The notes under the pieces are model-generated. The model was not told where the DNA came from and searched no databases. It saw only the letters and a list, made by a program, of their open reading frames with translations. DNA of 64,000 nucleotides from Phycisphaerales bacterium (lineage in GTDB: Bacteria > Planctomycetota > Phycisphaerae > Phycisphaerales > JAGLTS01). How positions within the stretch are numbered: position 1 is the first letter of the stretch; each line of letters starts with the position of its first letter. The position numbers and the translations under genes are program-made. Below, in pieces: positions 55,003 through 62,478 of the stretch. The DNA lies in NCBI GenBank assembly GCA_023135165.1, contig JAGLTS010000024.1, forward strand, positions 1-64,000, given 5' to 3'.

Positions 55003-55215
55003 TCAGTGAGATAGCGTCCGCGCCTCGGTGAGGTCGAGCGCCCATCCCGGTAAGGTACGGTCCGGACCTCGGTGAGGTCGGGGCCGAGTAAGCACGGTAT
55101 CGGGACCGAGTAAGCAGCTTACGCGGTCCCGATACCTGTTGAGGTCGACGCCGACTCCCAGCTTGAGTGCGGGCGCCTGCGCCAAGTAAGGCGCGGGAGT
55201 CGATCTCAGCTTGGG
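55000..55215. repeat. Dense stem-loop array inside the HU-like gene
   Basis: Units CCTC(A/G)GTGAGGTCG at 55001, 55023 and 55067. Hairpin GACCTC-GGT-GAGGTC at 55065-55079. A 41-base hairpin GGTATCGGGACCG / CGGTCCCGATACC (55096-55136) with inner GTAAGC-A-GCTTAC. A nested hairpin CGACTCCC / GGGAGTCG (55152-55202) with inner GCGCC-AAGTAA-GGCGC. Confidence 0.85.
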
Positions 55216-55464
55216 ACCGGGTTTTGCTGGGCTTACACCACCGCATAAGTTATCCAAAATGCCCTGGTCGACCCGCCGCTGGCAGGCCAGCTTGAGGGCG
55301 GCGGTCACTGCCAAGATGTCCGGCTTGTTCACCGTCGAGCCCTGGCCGACGATGTCCTGGACGAGATCGTCGCCGTCGGCACTGCCGCTGATCTGGACCA
55401 TGGCTGCGTAGTCGTCTGGGCCGGAGGTGATGTTGTTCTCGAAGAGGGCGTAAGCGATGGGCAT
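55003..55464 (-). CDS. HU-like DNA-binding domain protein with overrun middle
   Basis: The 153-residue product (GGGAGGA 8 bases before ATG 55464) begins MPIAYALFENNITSGPDDYA, then GSTVNKPDILAVTAALKLAC. This resembles the HU/IHF-like N-terminal domain of Bvu_2165-type proteins (PDDYxA ... ST(V/L)TxxDILAVL). After about residue 75 the sequence becomes low-complexity and follows the stem-loop repeats of 55000-55215. The expected C-terminal end is found downstream in another frame. The gene is therefore probably broken, although the N-terminal domain could still be made. Confidence 0.6.
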   Translation of the reverse strand: MPIAYALFENNITSGPDDYAAMVQISGSADGDDLVQDIVGQGSTVNKPDILAVTAALKLACQRRVDQGILDNLCGGVSPAKPGPKLRSTPAPYLAQAPALKLGVGVDLNRYRDRVSCLLGPDTVLTRPRPHRGPDRTLPGWALDLTEARTLSH

Positions 55465-55607
55465 CGGTCAGTCCTCCCGGTCTGTAACCTTGCAACTCAG
55501 TGTACGCGGGCAGGGGCAGGCGTCAAGGCTGCGAGAACCGGGCCGTTGCGGCCATCTGTGCGAAGACGTGCGACACACGCCGTGCTCACGCGCTGCGGAC
55601 GCCCCGG

Positions 55608-55622
55608 TAGAATGCCCGCGTG
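55608..55622 (+). promoter_or_regulatory. Leaderless-type -10 before mgtE
   Basis: TAGAAT (55608-55613) is followed by six bases and the GTG start at 55620. No ribosome binding site is present. There is no room for an Mg2+ riboswitch. Confidence 0.55.
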
Positions 55623-57023
55623 ACTGACGAGCACAAGATCATCGACCCGGATCTGCCGGACCCTCATGACGAGCGTGTGGAGGAAATCCTCGAACACACG
55701 ATCGATGTCAGCGCGCTGGCGCCTGAGGTGTCGCAGCAGGAGCCGGTCGATGCGGCGGACACGCTGGAACGCCTTGAGCCGGAGGAACGGTCCGAGGTGC
55801 TCGACCTGATGGAGGATGAGGCGGCGGCTCTGGCGCTGTCGGAGATGGTGCCGCCCGTCGCCGCGATGGCGGTCGAGGATCTCGCCCCGGCTGACGCTGC
55901 GAAATACCTGGGCTTGATGGACCCCGACGATGCTGCCGACCTGCTGCAGGAGCTGGATCAGGAGCTCATCGACGCTGTCATGCCTCACCTGCCCCGCGAT
56001 GTCGCTGAGGCGCTCATCACGCTCGCCACATACGACGCGGACACGGCAGGCGGCATCATGACCACGGAGTTCGTCTCCGTGCGCGACAGTGAGATCGTCA
56101 CTGACGCGATCGCAGCGCTCCGTGAGAGTGAGCATCTCGACGACGACACGACGTACATCTTCGTAACCAGCGACGGCGAGCACCTCGTCGGCGTCGTCAG
56201 CCTCCTTGACCTGCTCCTGGCCAACCGCGCTGCTCGCATCGATGAGATCATGGACACGGAGGTCGATGCGATCCGCGCCTCGCTCGACCAGGAGGATGTC
56301 GCCACCGAGTTCGATCGGCACGACCACATCGTCCTGCCCGTGCTCTCCGATGACGATCGGCTCGTGGGCATCATCACCGTCGATGACGTCATCGACATCA
56401 TCCGCGAGGAGAACACGGAGGACACGCAGAAGATGGTCGGCGCCGCGGCGGGCGAGGCGGTCTACACGGGGCTGTGGCAGAAGCTGACCGGCCGATTCCC
56501 GTGGCTGATGGTCAATCTCGTCACATCCTTTGTCGCGGCGATCGTCGTCCTGCAGTTCAGCGATCTGATCGGGCAACTCGCGATTCTGGCGGTGCTCATG
56601 CCGGTCATCGCGAACCAGGCGGGCAATGCGGGGCAGCAATCGCTCGCCGTCACGTTTCGCGGTCTGGTGCTCGGCGAGGTGAGGTCCGAGCGTGTTTGGC
56701 CGTTACTCGGCAGGGAAATGGCGCTGGGGTTTATTACGGGGCTGTTCGTGGGCGGGATCGTCGCCTTGATGATTTTCGCAGCGCACGCGGTCTGGCCGGA
56801 GGCAAGTTGGCAGCTCGGCATCGTCGCCGGCGTCGCCATGACCGGGGCGCTGACCGTCGGCTGCCTGGTCGGGACGGGCATCCCGCTCCTGATGAACCGG
56901 CTCGGCTTCGACCCTGCCACCGCCTCGACGATCTTCCTGACCATGATGACCGACAGCATCAGCTTCCTGACGTTTCTCGGACTCGCCTGGCTGCTGCGGG
57001 GCTGGATACCCGGCGGCGCATGA
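55620..57023 (+). CDS. mgtE: Magnesium transporter MgtE
   Basis: The 467-residue protein has the MgtE N-domain (superhelix with repeats LERLEPEERSEVLDLMEDEA and LGLMDPDDAADLLQELDQEL), two CBS domains (about 145-270; TAGGIMTTEFVSVRDSEIVT and VVSLLDLLLANRAAR) and five TM helices with the pore motif GNAGQQSLAV. CBS domains gate the pore by Mg2+ binding. The GTG start is six bases after a -10 hexamer. Confidence 0.95.
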   Translation: MTDEHKIIDPDLPDPHDERVEEILEHTIDVSALAPEVSQQEPVDAADTLERLEPEERSEVLDLMEDEAAALALSEMVPPVAAMAVEDLAPADAAKYLGLMDPDDAADLLQELDQELIDAVMPHLPRDVAEALITLATYDADTAGGIMTTEFVSVRDSEIVTDAIAALRESEHLDDDTTYIFVTSDGEHLVGVVSLLDLLLANRAARIDEIMDTEVDAIRASLDQEDVATEFDRHDHIVLPVLSDDDRLVGIITVDDVIDIIREENTEDTQKMVGAAAGEAVYTGLWQKLTGRFPWLMVNLVTSFVAAIVVLQFSDLIGQLAILAVLMPVIANQAGNAGQQSLAVTFRGLVLGEVRSERVWPLLGREMALGFITGLFVGGIVALMIFAAHAVWPEASWQLGIVAGVAMTGALTVGCLVGTGIPLLMNRLGFDPATASTIFLTMMTDSISFLTFLGLAWLLRGWIPGGA

Positions 57024-57321
57024 GCAGGCGAGGAACATCCGTGCCGAAGCCTCATATCGACCGACATCCATCTTCGGCTTGCCATCCCCGGCGAGTCGTT
57101 CAACTGGCGCCAACGCACCAAATCGGCTGCCGGACGGGAACCACACGCCGGGCCTCGGCGAATGCGGTGGTGCACGGCGGTTGACCGGGCGAGCGCGTTT
57201 CGGGACACTGCCCCCCCTACGTTGACCGCCAAGTCCCCGTTCGTCCCGCAGGTCGGCCCATGCGGGTGTCACTGGACTGCGGCGGCTGACCAATGATGAC
57301 CCACGCGAGGAGGTTCACAGT
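57024..57321. other. Intergenic region
   Basis: About 300 bases between mgtE and the coiled-coil gene. No gene, hairpin or clear promoter was recognised. Confidence 0.5.
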
Positions 57322-58701
57322 ATGGCATTGCGTTCCAGTACGAGCGTCGGCGCAGGTGTCGCCATCGCCCTGCTCAGCATCCTGACGCTGGGGCTTTTTG
57401 TCCTTTCCGTGGTGTTCTACGGCAAGTACAAGGACACTAATCAGCGGCTGACCGATGCCAATGTCGATTACAGCGAGATCATCCGAGACAACGAGCGCAT
57501 CAACAACCCGAGGATCCAGCCGCTCATGACACGGGCGGGCGAACAGCGAGGCACCAGCCTCGTCGGATACCTCGCTGACCAGTTGGGCAGCACGATGCAG
57601 CTCGTCGGCGGCGATCGGAACATGACGTTCAGCCAGCTCCAGACGGAGCTTGCCCAAGTGCCCGGCGCCGACCAAGGCGTTGTGATCCGCTTCATCCGCG
57701 AACAGCGACGGACGATCACCGAGTCCGAACAGACCCAAGCTGATCTCCAGGCTGCGATTGACGAGGCGCATCGACGGGCTGAGGAGGATGCCGACCGCTA
57801 CGAAGCGCTCGACGCACGGCGCCGCGATGAGGTCGCGTCACAGCAGCAGCTCGTCGGCCGATACGTCGATGATGTCAAGCAATATGACGCCCAGGTGCGC
57901 GACACGATCGATCAGATGCAGGGTCGTGTGGATGTCATCAGCGAGGACTACGAGAACGAGATCGCGGCGCTCCAGGCTGACATCGAGAACCTCAACGAAC
58001 AGATCATCGTCCAGACGGGCCAGATCACCGAGCTGCGCAAGGAGGCCGCCAGCGCGACTGTCGGCCCGCAGGATGAATCGGCGCTTGTGGACGCGACCGT
58101 CATCGGCACGAACCCGGCCTCGCAAACCGTCATCCTCGACAAGGGCAGGCGTCACAACATCGTCCTCGGGATGAACTTCGAGGTCTACGCCAGCGCCGCC
58201 CTCATCCACGATGCGGACAGCCAGAGGCTGCTTCGCGGCAAGGCCAGCATCGAAGTCATCAGCATTGAGGAGCAGACGTGCACCGCGCGCATCATCCGCG
58301 CCAACGTCGCCGACCCGATCCTCGACACCGATGTCTGCGCCAACCCCGCATATGACCCCAACAAGCGCTACCGCTTCCTTGTCTACGGCGAGTTCGACAC
58401 CGACTTCGACGGCCGGCCCAGCAGCCGTGAAGCGGACGACATCAAGTCGCTCCTTGAGCAATGGGGTGGAAAGATCGTCGAGTCGATCGAGGACAATGTT
58501 GACTTCCTCGTCCTCGGCGCGAAGCCGATCGTCGGCCCAACGCCCGGCCCCCACCAGCCGTTCCCGCTCATCGCCGAGTGGCAGCGGCGGAAGCGCGCAG
58601 CCGACCGATACGACAACCTGTTCAACACCGCCAGCGCCACGAGCATCCCGGTCCTCAATCAGAATCGCCTCTTCACGCTCATCGGCTACTTCGAGCGTTG
58701 A
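57322..58701 (+). CDS. Membrane-anchored coiled-coil protein with BRCT-like C-terminal domain
   Basis: The 459-residue product (GGAGG 8 bases before ATG) has one TM helix at about 10-33 (VAIALLSILTLGLFVLSVVF), a long coiled coil (about 125-255), an SH3-like stretch (ILDKGRRHNIVLGMNFEVYA), and a C-terminal part with DDIKSLLEQWGGKIVESIED, VDFLVLGAKP and SIPVLNQNRLFTLIGY. The last follows the BRCT pattern (GGKV, TDYLVAG, I-P-I-L-x-E-x-x-F). A BRCT-like domain on an anchored coiled coil is unusual. The role is unknown. Confidence 0.8.
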   Translation: MALRSSTSVGAGVAIALLSILTLGLFVLSVVFYGKYKDTNQRLTDANVDYSEIIRDNERINNPRIQPLMTRAGEQRGTSLVGYLADQLGSTMQLVGGDRNMTFSQLQTELAQVPGADQGVVIRFIREQRRTITESEQTQADLQAAIDEAHRRAEEDADRYEALDARRRDEVASQQQLVGRYVDDVKQYDAQVRDTIDQMQGRVDVISEDYENEIAALQADIENLNEQIIVQTGQITELRKEAASATVGPQDESALVDATVIGTNPASQTVILDKGRRHNIVLGMNFEVYASAALIHDADSQRLLRGKASIEVISIEEQTCTARIIRANVADPILDTDVCANPAYDPNKRYRFLVYGEFDTDFDGRPSSREADDIKSLLEQWGGKIVESIEDNVDFLVLGAKPIVGPTPGPHQPFPLIAEWQRRKRAADRYDNLFNTASATSIPVLNQNRLFTLIGYFER

Positions 58702-58719
58702 GCCTCGCTGATTCGCGCC

Positions 58720-59622
58720 ATGCCCAGCCCGATCCAACTGATCCGTCAGGCGAAACGCGCACGCAAGGATGCGCGCAACGCGCGGTGGCGCGGCGGCGAC
58801 TACATCTCACAGGCCGGCCCGATCATCATCGGCGGCTGTCCGCGCAGCGGCACCACGCTCATCCGCGTCATCCTCGACACGCACCCGAGCATCGCCGCCG
58901 GACCGGAGACGGCTGTGTTCCGCACCGGGCTGCGCAATCCCAAGCGCCTGGCGTCGCTCCTTGACCTGCCCGAGGCCGATGTCGCTTCCATGCAGAAGCG
59001 GGGCGAGTCACAGGCGCGGTTCATCGACGAGCTCTTCGCTGCGTACTGCGATGCCGCCGGCAAAGCCCGCTGGGCGGAGAAGACGCCGGAGAATATCCAG
59101 CACGTCAACTTCATCTTCAAGCACTTCCCGAACGCGCGATTCATCCATGCCATCCGCGACGGGCGCGACACCATCTGCTCGCTGCGAACGCATCCTCGCC
59201 ACAAGGTCGTTGACGGCAAGATCGTACCCATCGAGACGAACAACCCGATCGACCAGTGCATCGACACGTGGATTGCACAGGTCAGCCTCGGCCTGCCGCT
59301 GCGCGACGATCCGCGTTGTTTCGAACTGCGTTACGAAGACCTCGTACTCGACAGCGAACCGGTGCTTCGCAGGCTGTTTGATTTCCTTGACGAGCCGTGG
59401 GATCCGCGTGTGCTCGCTTTCCATGAGGTCAAAGGGGGGTCGCGCGATGCGGCGAAGTTCCCGCAGAATCCCGAGGCCACGCAGCGCATGTCCGCCAAGT
59501 CCATCGGCCGATGGCGCGAGCAGCTCAGCCGGGATGATCTAGATCTGTTCTACGAACGTGCGGGTGCGCTGATGCAAACGTTCGGCTATGACATTACAGC
59601 CGACGCGCAGGCGCGGTCCTGA
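58720..59622 (+). CDS. Sulfotransferase-family protein
   Basis: The 300-residue protein has the PAPS-binding 5'-loop as PIIIGGCPRSGTTLIRVILD, a central acidic helix region (ARWAEKTPENIQHVNFIFKH), the Arg/Ser-type 3'-phosphate region (RFIHAIRDGRDTICSLRTHP), and ELRYEDLVLDSEPVLRRLFD. It transfers sulfo groups to an unknown acceptor. The stop lies 3 bases before rsmA, so the two are cotranscribed. Confidence 0.92.
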   Translation: MPSPIQLIRQAKRARKDARNARWRGGDYISQAGPIIIGGCPRSGTTLIRVILDTHPSIAAGPETAVFRTGLRNPKRLASLLDLPEADVASMQKRGESQARFIDELFAAYCDAAGKARWAEKTPENIQHVNFIFKHFPNARFIHAIRDGRDTICSLRTHPRHKVVDGKIVPIETNNPIDQCIDTWIAQVSLGLPLRDDPRCFELRYEDLVLDSEPVLRRLFDFLDEPWDPRVLAFHEVKGGSRDAAKFPQNPEATQRMSAKSIGRWREQLSRDDLDLFYERAGALMQTFGYDITADAQARS

Positions 59623-59625
59623 CCG

Positions 59626-60498
59626 ATGCAGACGCTCACCGAGATCAAGTCGCTGCTCGCCGACCGCGGGCTGCATCCCAGGCATCGGCTCGGGCAGAAC
59701 TTCCTGCACGATCACAACCTGCTCCGCAAGCTCGTCGATGCTGCGGATATCACGCCCGGCGACGTCGTGCTCGAAGTCGGGCCTGGTACGGGCACGCTCA
59801 CCGAGGCTCTGCTCGATGCCGGCGCCCATGTCGTCGCATGCGAGATTGACCAGCGTCTGGCGCAGATCGTCCGCGACCGGTTGGTCGGTTGCGATGCGCT
59901 GACGCTCGTTGTCGGCGACTGCCTCGCATCCAAGCACGCCCTTGCCGACGAGATGCTCGATGCGCTGCGCGATGCGGGTGGCGAACATTGCTTCACGCTC
60001 GTCGCCAACCTGCCGTACCAGGCAGCCAGCCCGCTGCTCGCCACGCTGCTCGTTCACCACCCAGCTTGCATCGGCATGTTCATCACGATCCAGAAGGAGG
60101 TCGCCGACCGCATCACCGCGCAACCGGGCGGCAAGGAGTACGGCACGCTCAGCGTTCTCGTGCAGGCGCTCGCAACCGTTCAGCGCATCGCCGACTGCCC
60201 TCCCTCCTGCTTCTGGCCGCAGCCGAAGGTGACGAGCAGCATGCTCGCAATCCGGCGCCGATCGTTCGACGCCGGGCCTGGGCTGCGTAGCAGCCCGGCT
60301 ATTGCGCCCTTCGACCCCATCGCTCTCTCGCAGCTTCTGCAGCGCCTCTTCTCCAAGCGACGCAAGCAGCTCGGCTCAATCCTCGGGCGAGATGTGCATT
60401 TCCCCGCGGATATCGACCCCGCGCAGCGTCCCGAACAGCTCACCGTCAATCAGATCATCACACTGCTTAACGTGATGCCCCCACGACCTCGGAGCTAA
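59626..60498 (+). CDS. rsmA: 16S rRNA dimethyladenosine transferase
   Basis: The 290-residue enzyme dimethylates two adenines near the 16S 3' end. It has GQNFLHDHNLLRKLVD, the SAM motif LEVGPGTGTLTEALLDAGA, and the catalytic NLPYQAASPL. The C-terminal helical part is KRRKQLGSI. Between RRRSFDA and APFDPIALSQ the sequence GPGLRSSPAI is encoded by a family C palindrome (60270-60300), an in-frame insertion. It starts 3 bases after the sulfotransferase gene and its 3' end overlaps the methyltransferase gene by 32 bases. Confidence 0.95.
   Translation: MQTLTEIKSLLADRGLHPRHRLGQNFLHDHNLLRKLVDAADITPGDVVLEVGPGTGTLTEALLDAGAHVVACEIDQRLAQIVRDRLVGCDALTLVVGDCLASKHALADEMLDALRDAGGEHCFTLVANLPYQAASPLLATLLVHHPACIGMFITIQKEVADRITAQPGGKEYGTLSVLVQALATVQRIADCPPSCFWPQPKVTSSMLAIRRRSFDAGPGLRSSPAIAPFDPIALSQLLQRLFSKRRKQLGSILGRDVHFPADIDPAQRPEQLTVNQIITLLNVMPPRPRS
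60270..60300 (+). repeat. Palindromic element family C inside rsmA
   Basis: GCCGGGCCTGGGCTGCGTAG followed by CAGCCCGGCT; arms GCCGGGC/GCCCGGC and GGGCTGC/GCAGCCC. It matches 48913-48946, but is within a coding sequence and keeps the reading frame. Confidence 0.8.
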
Positions 60499-61354
60499 AC
60501 ACCCAACCGTGGAATGTCGGCTTGGCGAACGCGAGGCGCTTCGCCATCACGCGCATCGCTTCCTCGTTGTTGTCCACGAGCACGGCGCTTCGGCCGTTGC
60601 GGATCGCGGCTTCGCCGATCGTGCCGCTGCCCGCGAAGAAGTCGAGGAGCCGATCTCCCGGATTGCTGTGGACCCGCACGATCCGATTGATGATGCCCAA
60701 CGGTTTCTGTGTCGGGTAGCCGGTCTTCTCCTTGCCGTTCGGACTGACGATCGTGTGCCACCACGTGTCGGTGGGCGTCTTGCCGCGCGCCGCCTTCTCC
60801 TTCGTCACCAAGCTGGGAGCCATGTATGGGATGCGGTCGATGTCGTCGTAGCGATATGTGTACCGGTCCGGCGTTTTTACATACCAAAGGATGTTGTCGT
60901 GCTTGGTCGACCATCGCTTCCGCGTGCGCGCCCCGTAGTCGTACGCCCAGACGATTTCATTGATAAACGAATCCCGCCCGAAGATCGCATCCAAGAGCAC
61001 TTTGCAGTAGTGAACTTCTCGAGGGTCGATGTGGAGGAAAAAGCTGCCATCGGGTTTGAGCAGTCGCTTCGCCTCCACCAGGCGCGGCTCGATGAAGCCC
61101 ATGAAGTCATCGAAGCTGTCAGCGAACGCCTTGGTCCCGACTCGAACGGTTCGGTAGCGATGCCCCTTGAAACCCTCGCGATCGCCGGCCTCATCGCGGA
61201 CGGTGCGGATCTGCGTGCGAGCCTGCACCCGTCCCGTGTTGAACGGAGGATCGATGTAGATCAGATCGAAGGACTCGTCAGCAAAGCCCTCGATGATGGG
61301 GAGGTTGTCGCCGCAGTGGATGTCCAGCGTCGGGATGCTCGTGGGGGCGGTCAT
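60467..61354 (-). CDS. Site-specific DNA methyltransferase (N6-adenine/N4-cytosine, beta-type order)
   Basis: The 295-residue enzyme carries motif IV as DLIYIDPPFNTG at about residues 30-41, ahead of motif I (LLDFFAGSGTIGEAAI) near residue 245, so it is the beta-class order of SAM methyltransferases. The target base (DPPF fits N6-adenine or N4-cytosine) cannot be decided. GAGG lies 6 bases before the ATG. There is no restriction endonuclease gene nearby, so it is an orphan enzyme, possibly CcrM-like in regulation. It converges on rsmA with a 32-base overlap. Confidence 0.92.
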   Translation of the reverse strand: MTAPTSIPTLDIHCGDNLPIIEGFADESFDLIYIDPPFNTGRVQARTQIRTVRDEAGDREGFKGHRYRTVRVGTKAFADSFDDFMGFIEPRLVEAKRLLKPDGSFFLHIDPREVHYCKVLLDAIFGRDSFINEIVWAYDYGARTRKRWSTKHDNILWYVKTPDRYTYRYDDIDRIPYMAPSLVTKEKAARGKTPTDTWWHTIVSPNGKEKTGYPTQKPLGIINRIVRVHSNPGDRLLDFFAGSGTIGEAAIRNGRSAVLVDNNEEAMRVMAKRLAFAKPTFHGWVFSSEVVGASR

Positions 61355-61378
61355 GGAAGTCCTCGCGTGTCCACCTTA

Positions 61379-62383
61379 TCACATCCCGGGATGAACAATG
61401 GTCCGCTGCGAGTTCACCGGATCGTCAATCATCACGTCGAGCGAGGCGAGGACCGTTTCGATGTTCGGCGCGCAGCGGATCGTCTCCTTGAGCGTCTTGA
61501 CGTGGCCGAGCGATGCGCCATACCGGCTGATGCGCTGGCGGATCACGGCCAGCGCACGGCGTTCGCCGCGTAGTGTCGTCATGTTCTCCACGTGCTGCCT
61601 GATGGCGAGCAACTTGTCGCGCACGGTGAGCGGCTCCAGCGCCGTGCCGGTTAGTTCAGCGTGAAGTTCGCGGAAGATCCACGGTCTGCCGATCGCGGCG
61701 CGCCCGATCATGATCCCCGCGCAGCCCGTTGCGTCGATCATGTGCTGCGCATCATCCGCTGACTTGATGTCGCCGTTGCCGATGACCGGGATGCGCTCCG
61801 TCGCTTCGACGACGTGACGGATGCCCACCAGATCGACATGCCCGCTGAAGCGCTGCTCCGCGGTTCTGCCATGCACGATCACAGCGTCGATGCCCGTCTT
61901 CTCGAAGTCGCGCGCGAACCCGGGAGCGACCAGGCTGCCGGCATCCCAGCCCAGGCGCATCTTCACCGTGACGGGCACATCGACCGCGGCACGGACAGTC
62001 TCGACGATGCGGCGGGCGAGGCGGGGACTGCGCAACAGCGCCGCCCCGCCGTTCCTCCCGGTGACCTTCTCGACGGGACAACCCATGTTCAGATCGACGA
62101 GATCGGCGCCGTGGTCAACCGCCCATTTTGCCCCGTCTGCCAGAAGCGCCGGATCACACCCGTACAGTTGCATGGCGACCGGGTGCTCTCGCTCGTCGAT
62201 CCGCGCGAGCACCAGGCTGCCTGCGGACTCGTCGAGCAGACCGCGTGGATGGAGCAGCTCTGTGCATGTCAGCCCCAGCCCGCCGAGCGAACGGCAGACG
62301 AGGCGGAACGCCAGATCGCAGTGACCCGCGATCGGGGCGAGCAGCAGGTTCGTCTCGAGATGAACGTCGCCGATGGCAAGCAT
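61379..62383 (-). CDS. tRNA-dihydrouridine synthase (DusB-like)
   Basis: The 334-residue flavoenzyme reduces uridines in the tRNA D-loop. It has LLAPIAGHCDLAFRLVCRSL (FMN region), MQLYGCDPALLADGAKWAVD, VDLNMGCPVEKVTGRNGGAA (catalytic Cys as NMGCP), VTVKMRLGWD, HGRTAEQRFSG and IPVIGNGDIKSADDAQHMID. A TAGCAT hexamer lies 9 bases before the ATG. It is divergent to nadB across 92 bases. Confidence 0.93.
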   Translation of the reverse strand: MLAIGDVHLETNLLLAPIAGHCDLAFRLVCRSLGGLGLTCTELLHPRGLLDESAGSLVLARIDEREHPVAMQLYGCDPALLADGAKWAVDHGADLVDLNMGCPVEKVTGRNGGAALLRSPRLARRIVETVRAAVDVPVTVKMRLGWDAGSLVAPGFARDFEKTGIDAVIVHGRTAEQRFSGHVDLVGIRHVVEATERIPVIGNGDIKSADDAQHMIDATGCAGIMIGRAAIGRPWIFRELHAELTGTALEPLTVRDKLLAIRQHVENMTTLRGERRALAVIRQRISRYGASLGHVKTLKETIRCAPNIETVLASLDVMIDDPVNSQRTIVHPGM

Positions 62384-62463
62384 GGCGTGCTCATGCTAGG
62401 CGGCGGGGTGGGAGGATGCGACGCGGGCGCGAAGCCGCGAGCGGCGGCGGCGAGTGAATCGCC

Positions 62464-62478
62464 TACAATGCAGCCATG
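62464..62478 (+). promoter_or_regulatory. Leaderless-type -10 before nadB
   Basis: TACAAT (62464-62469) is followed by six bases and the ATG at 62476, with no ribosome binding site. The geometry is the same as for purB and mgtE. Confidence 0.55.

Noticed and set aside
55465-55619. Mg2+ riboswitch before mgtE
   Set aside because: A -10 hexamer lies six bases before the start codon, leaving no leader, and no M-box-like structure was seen.
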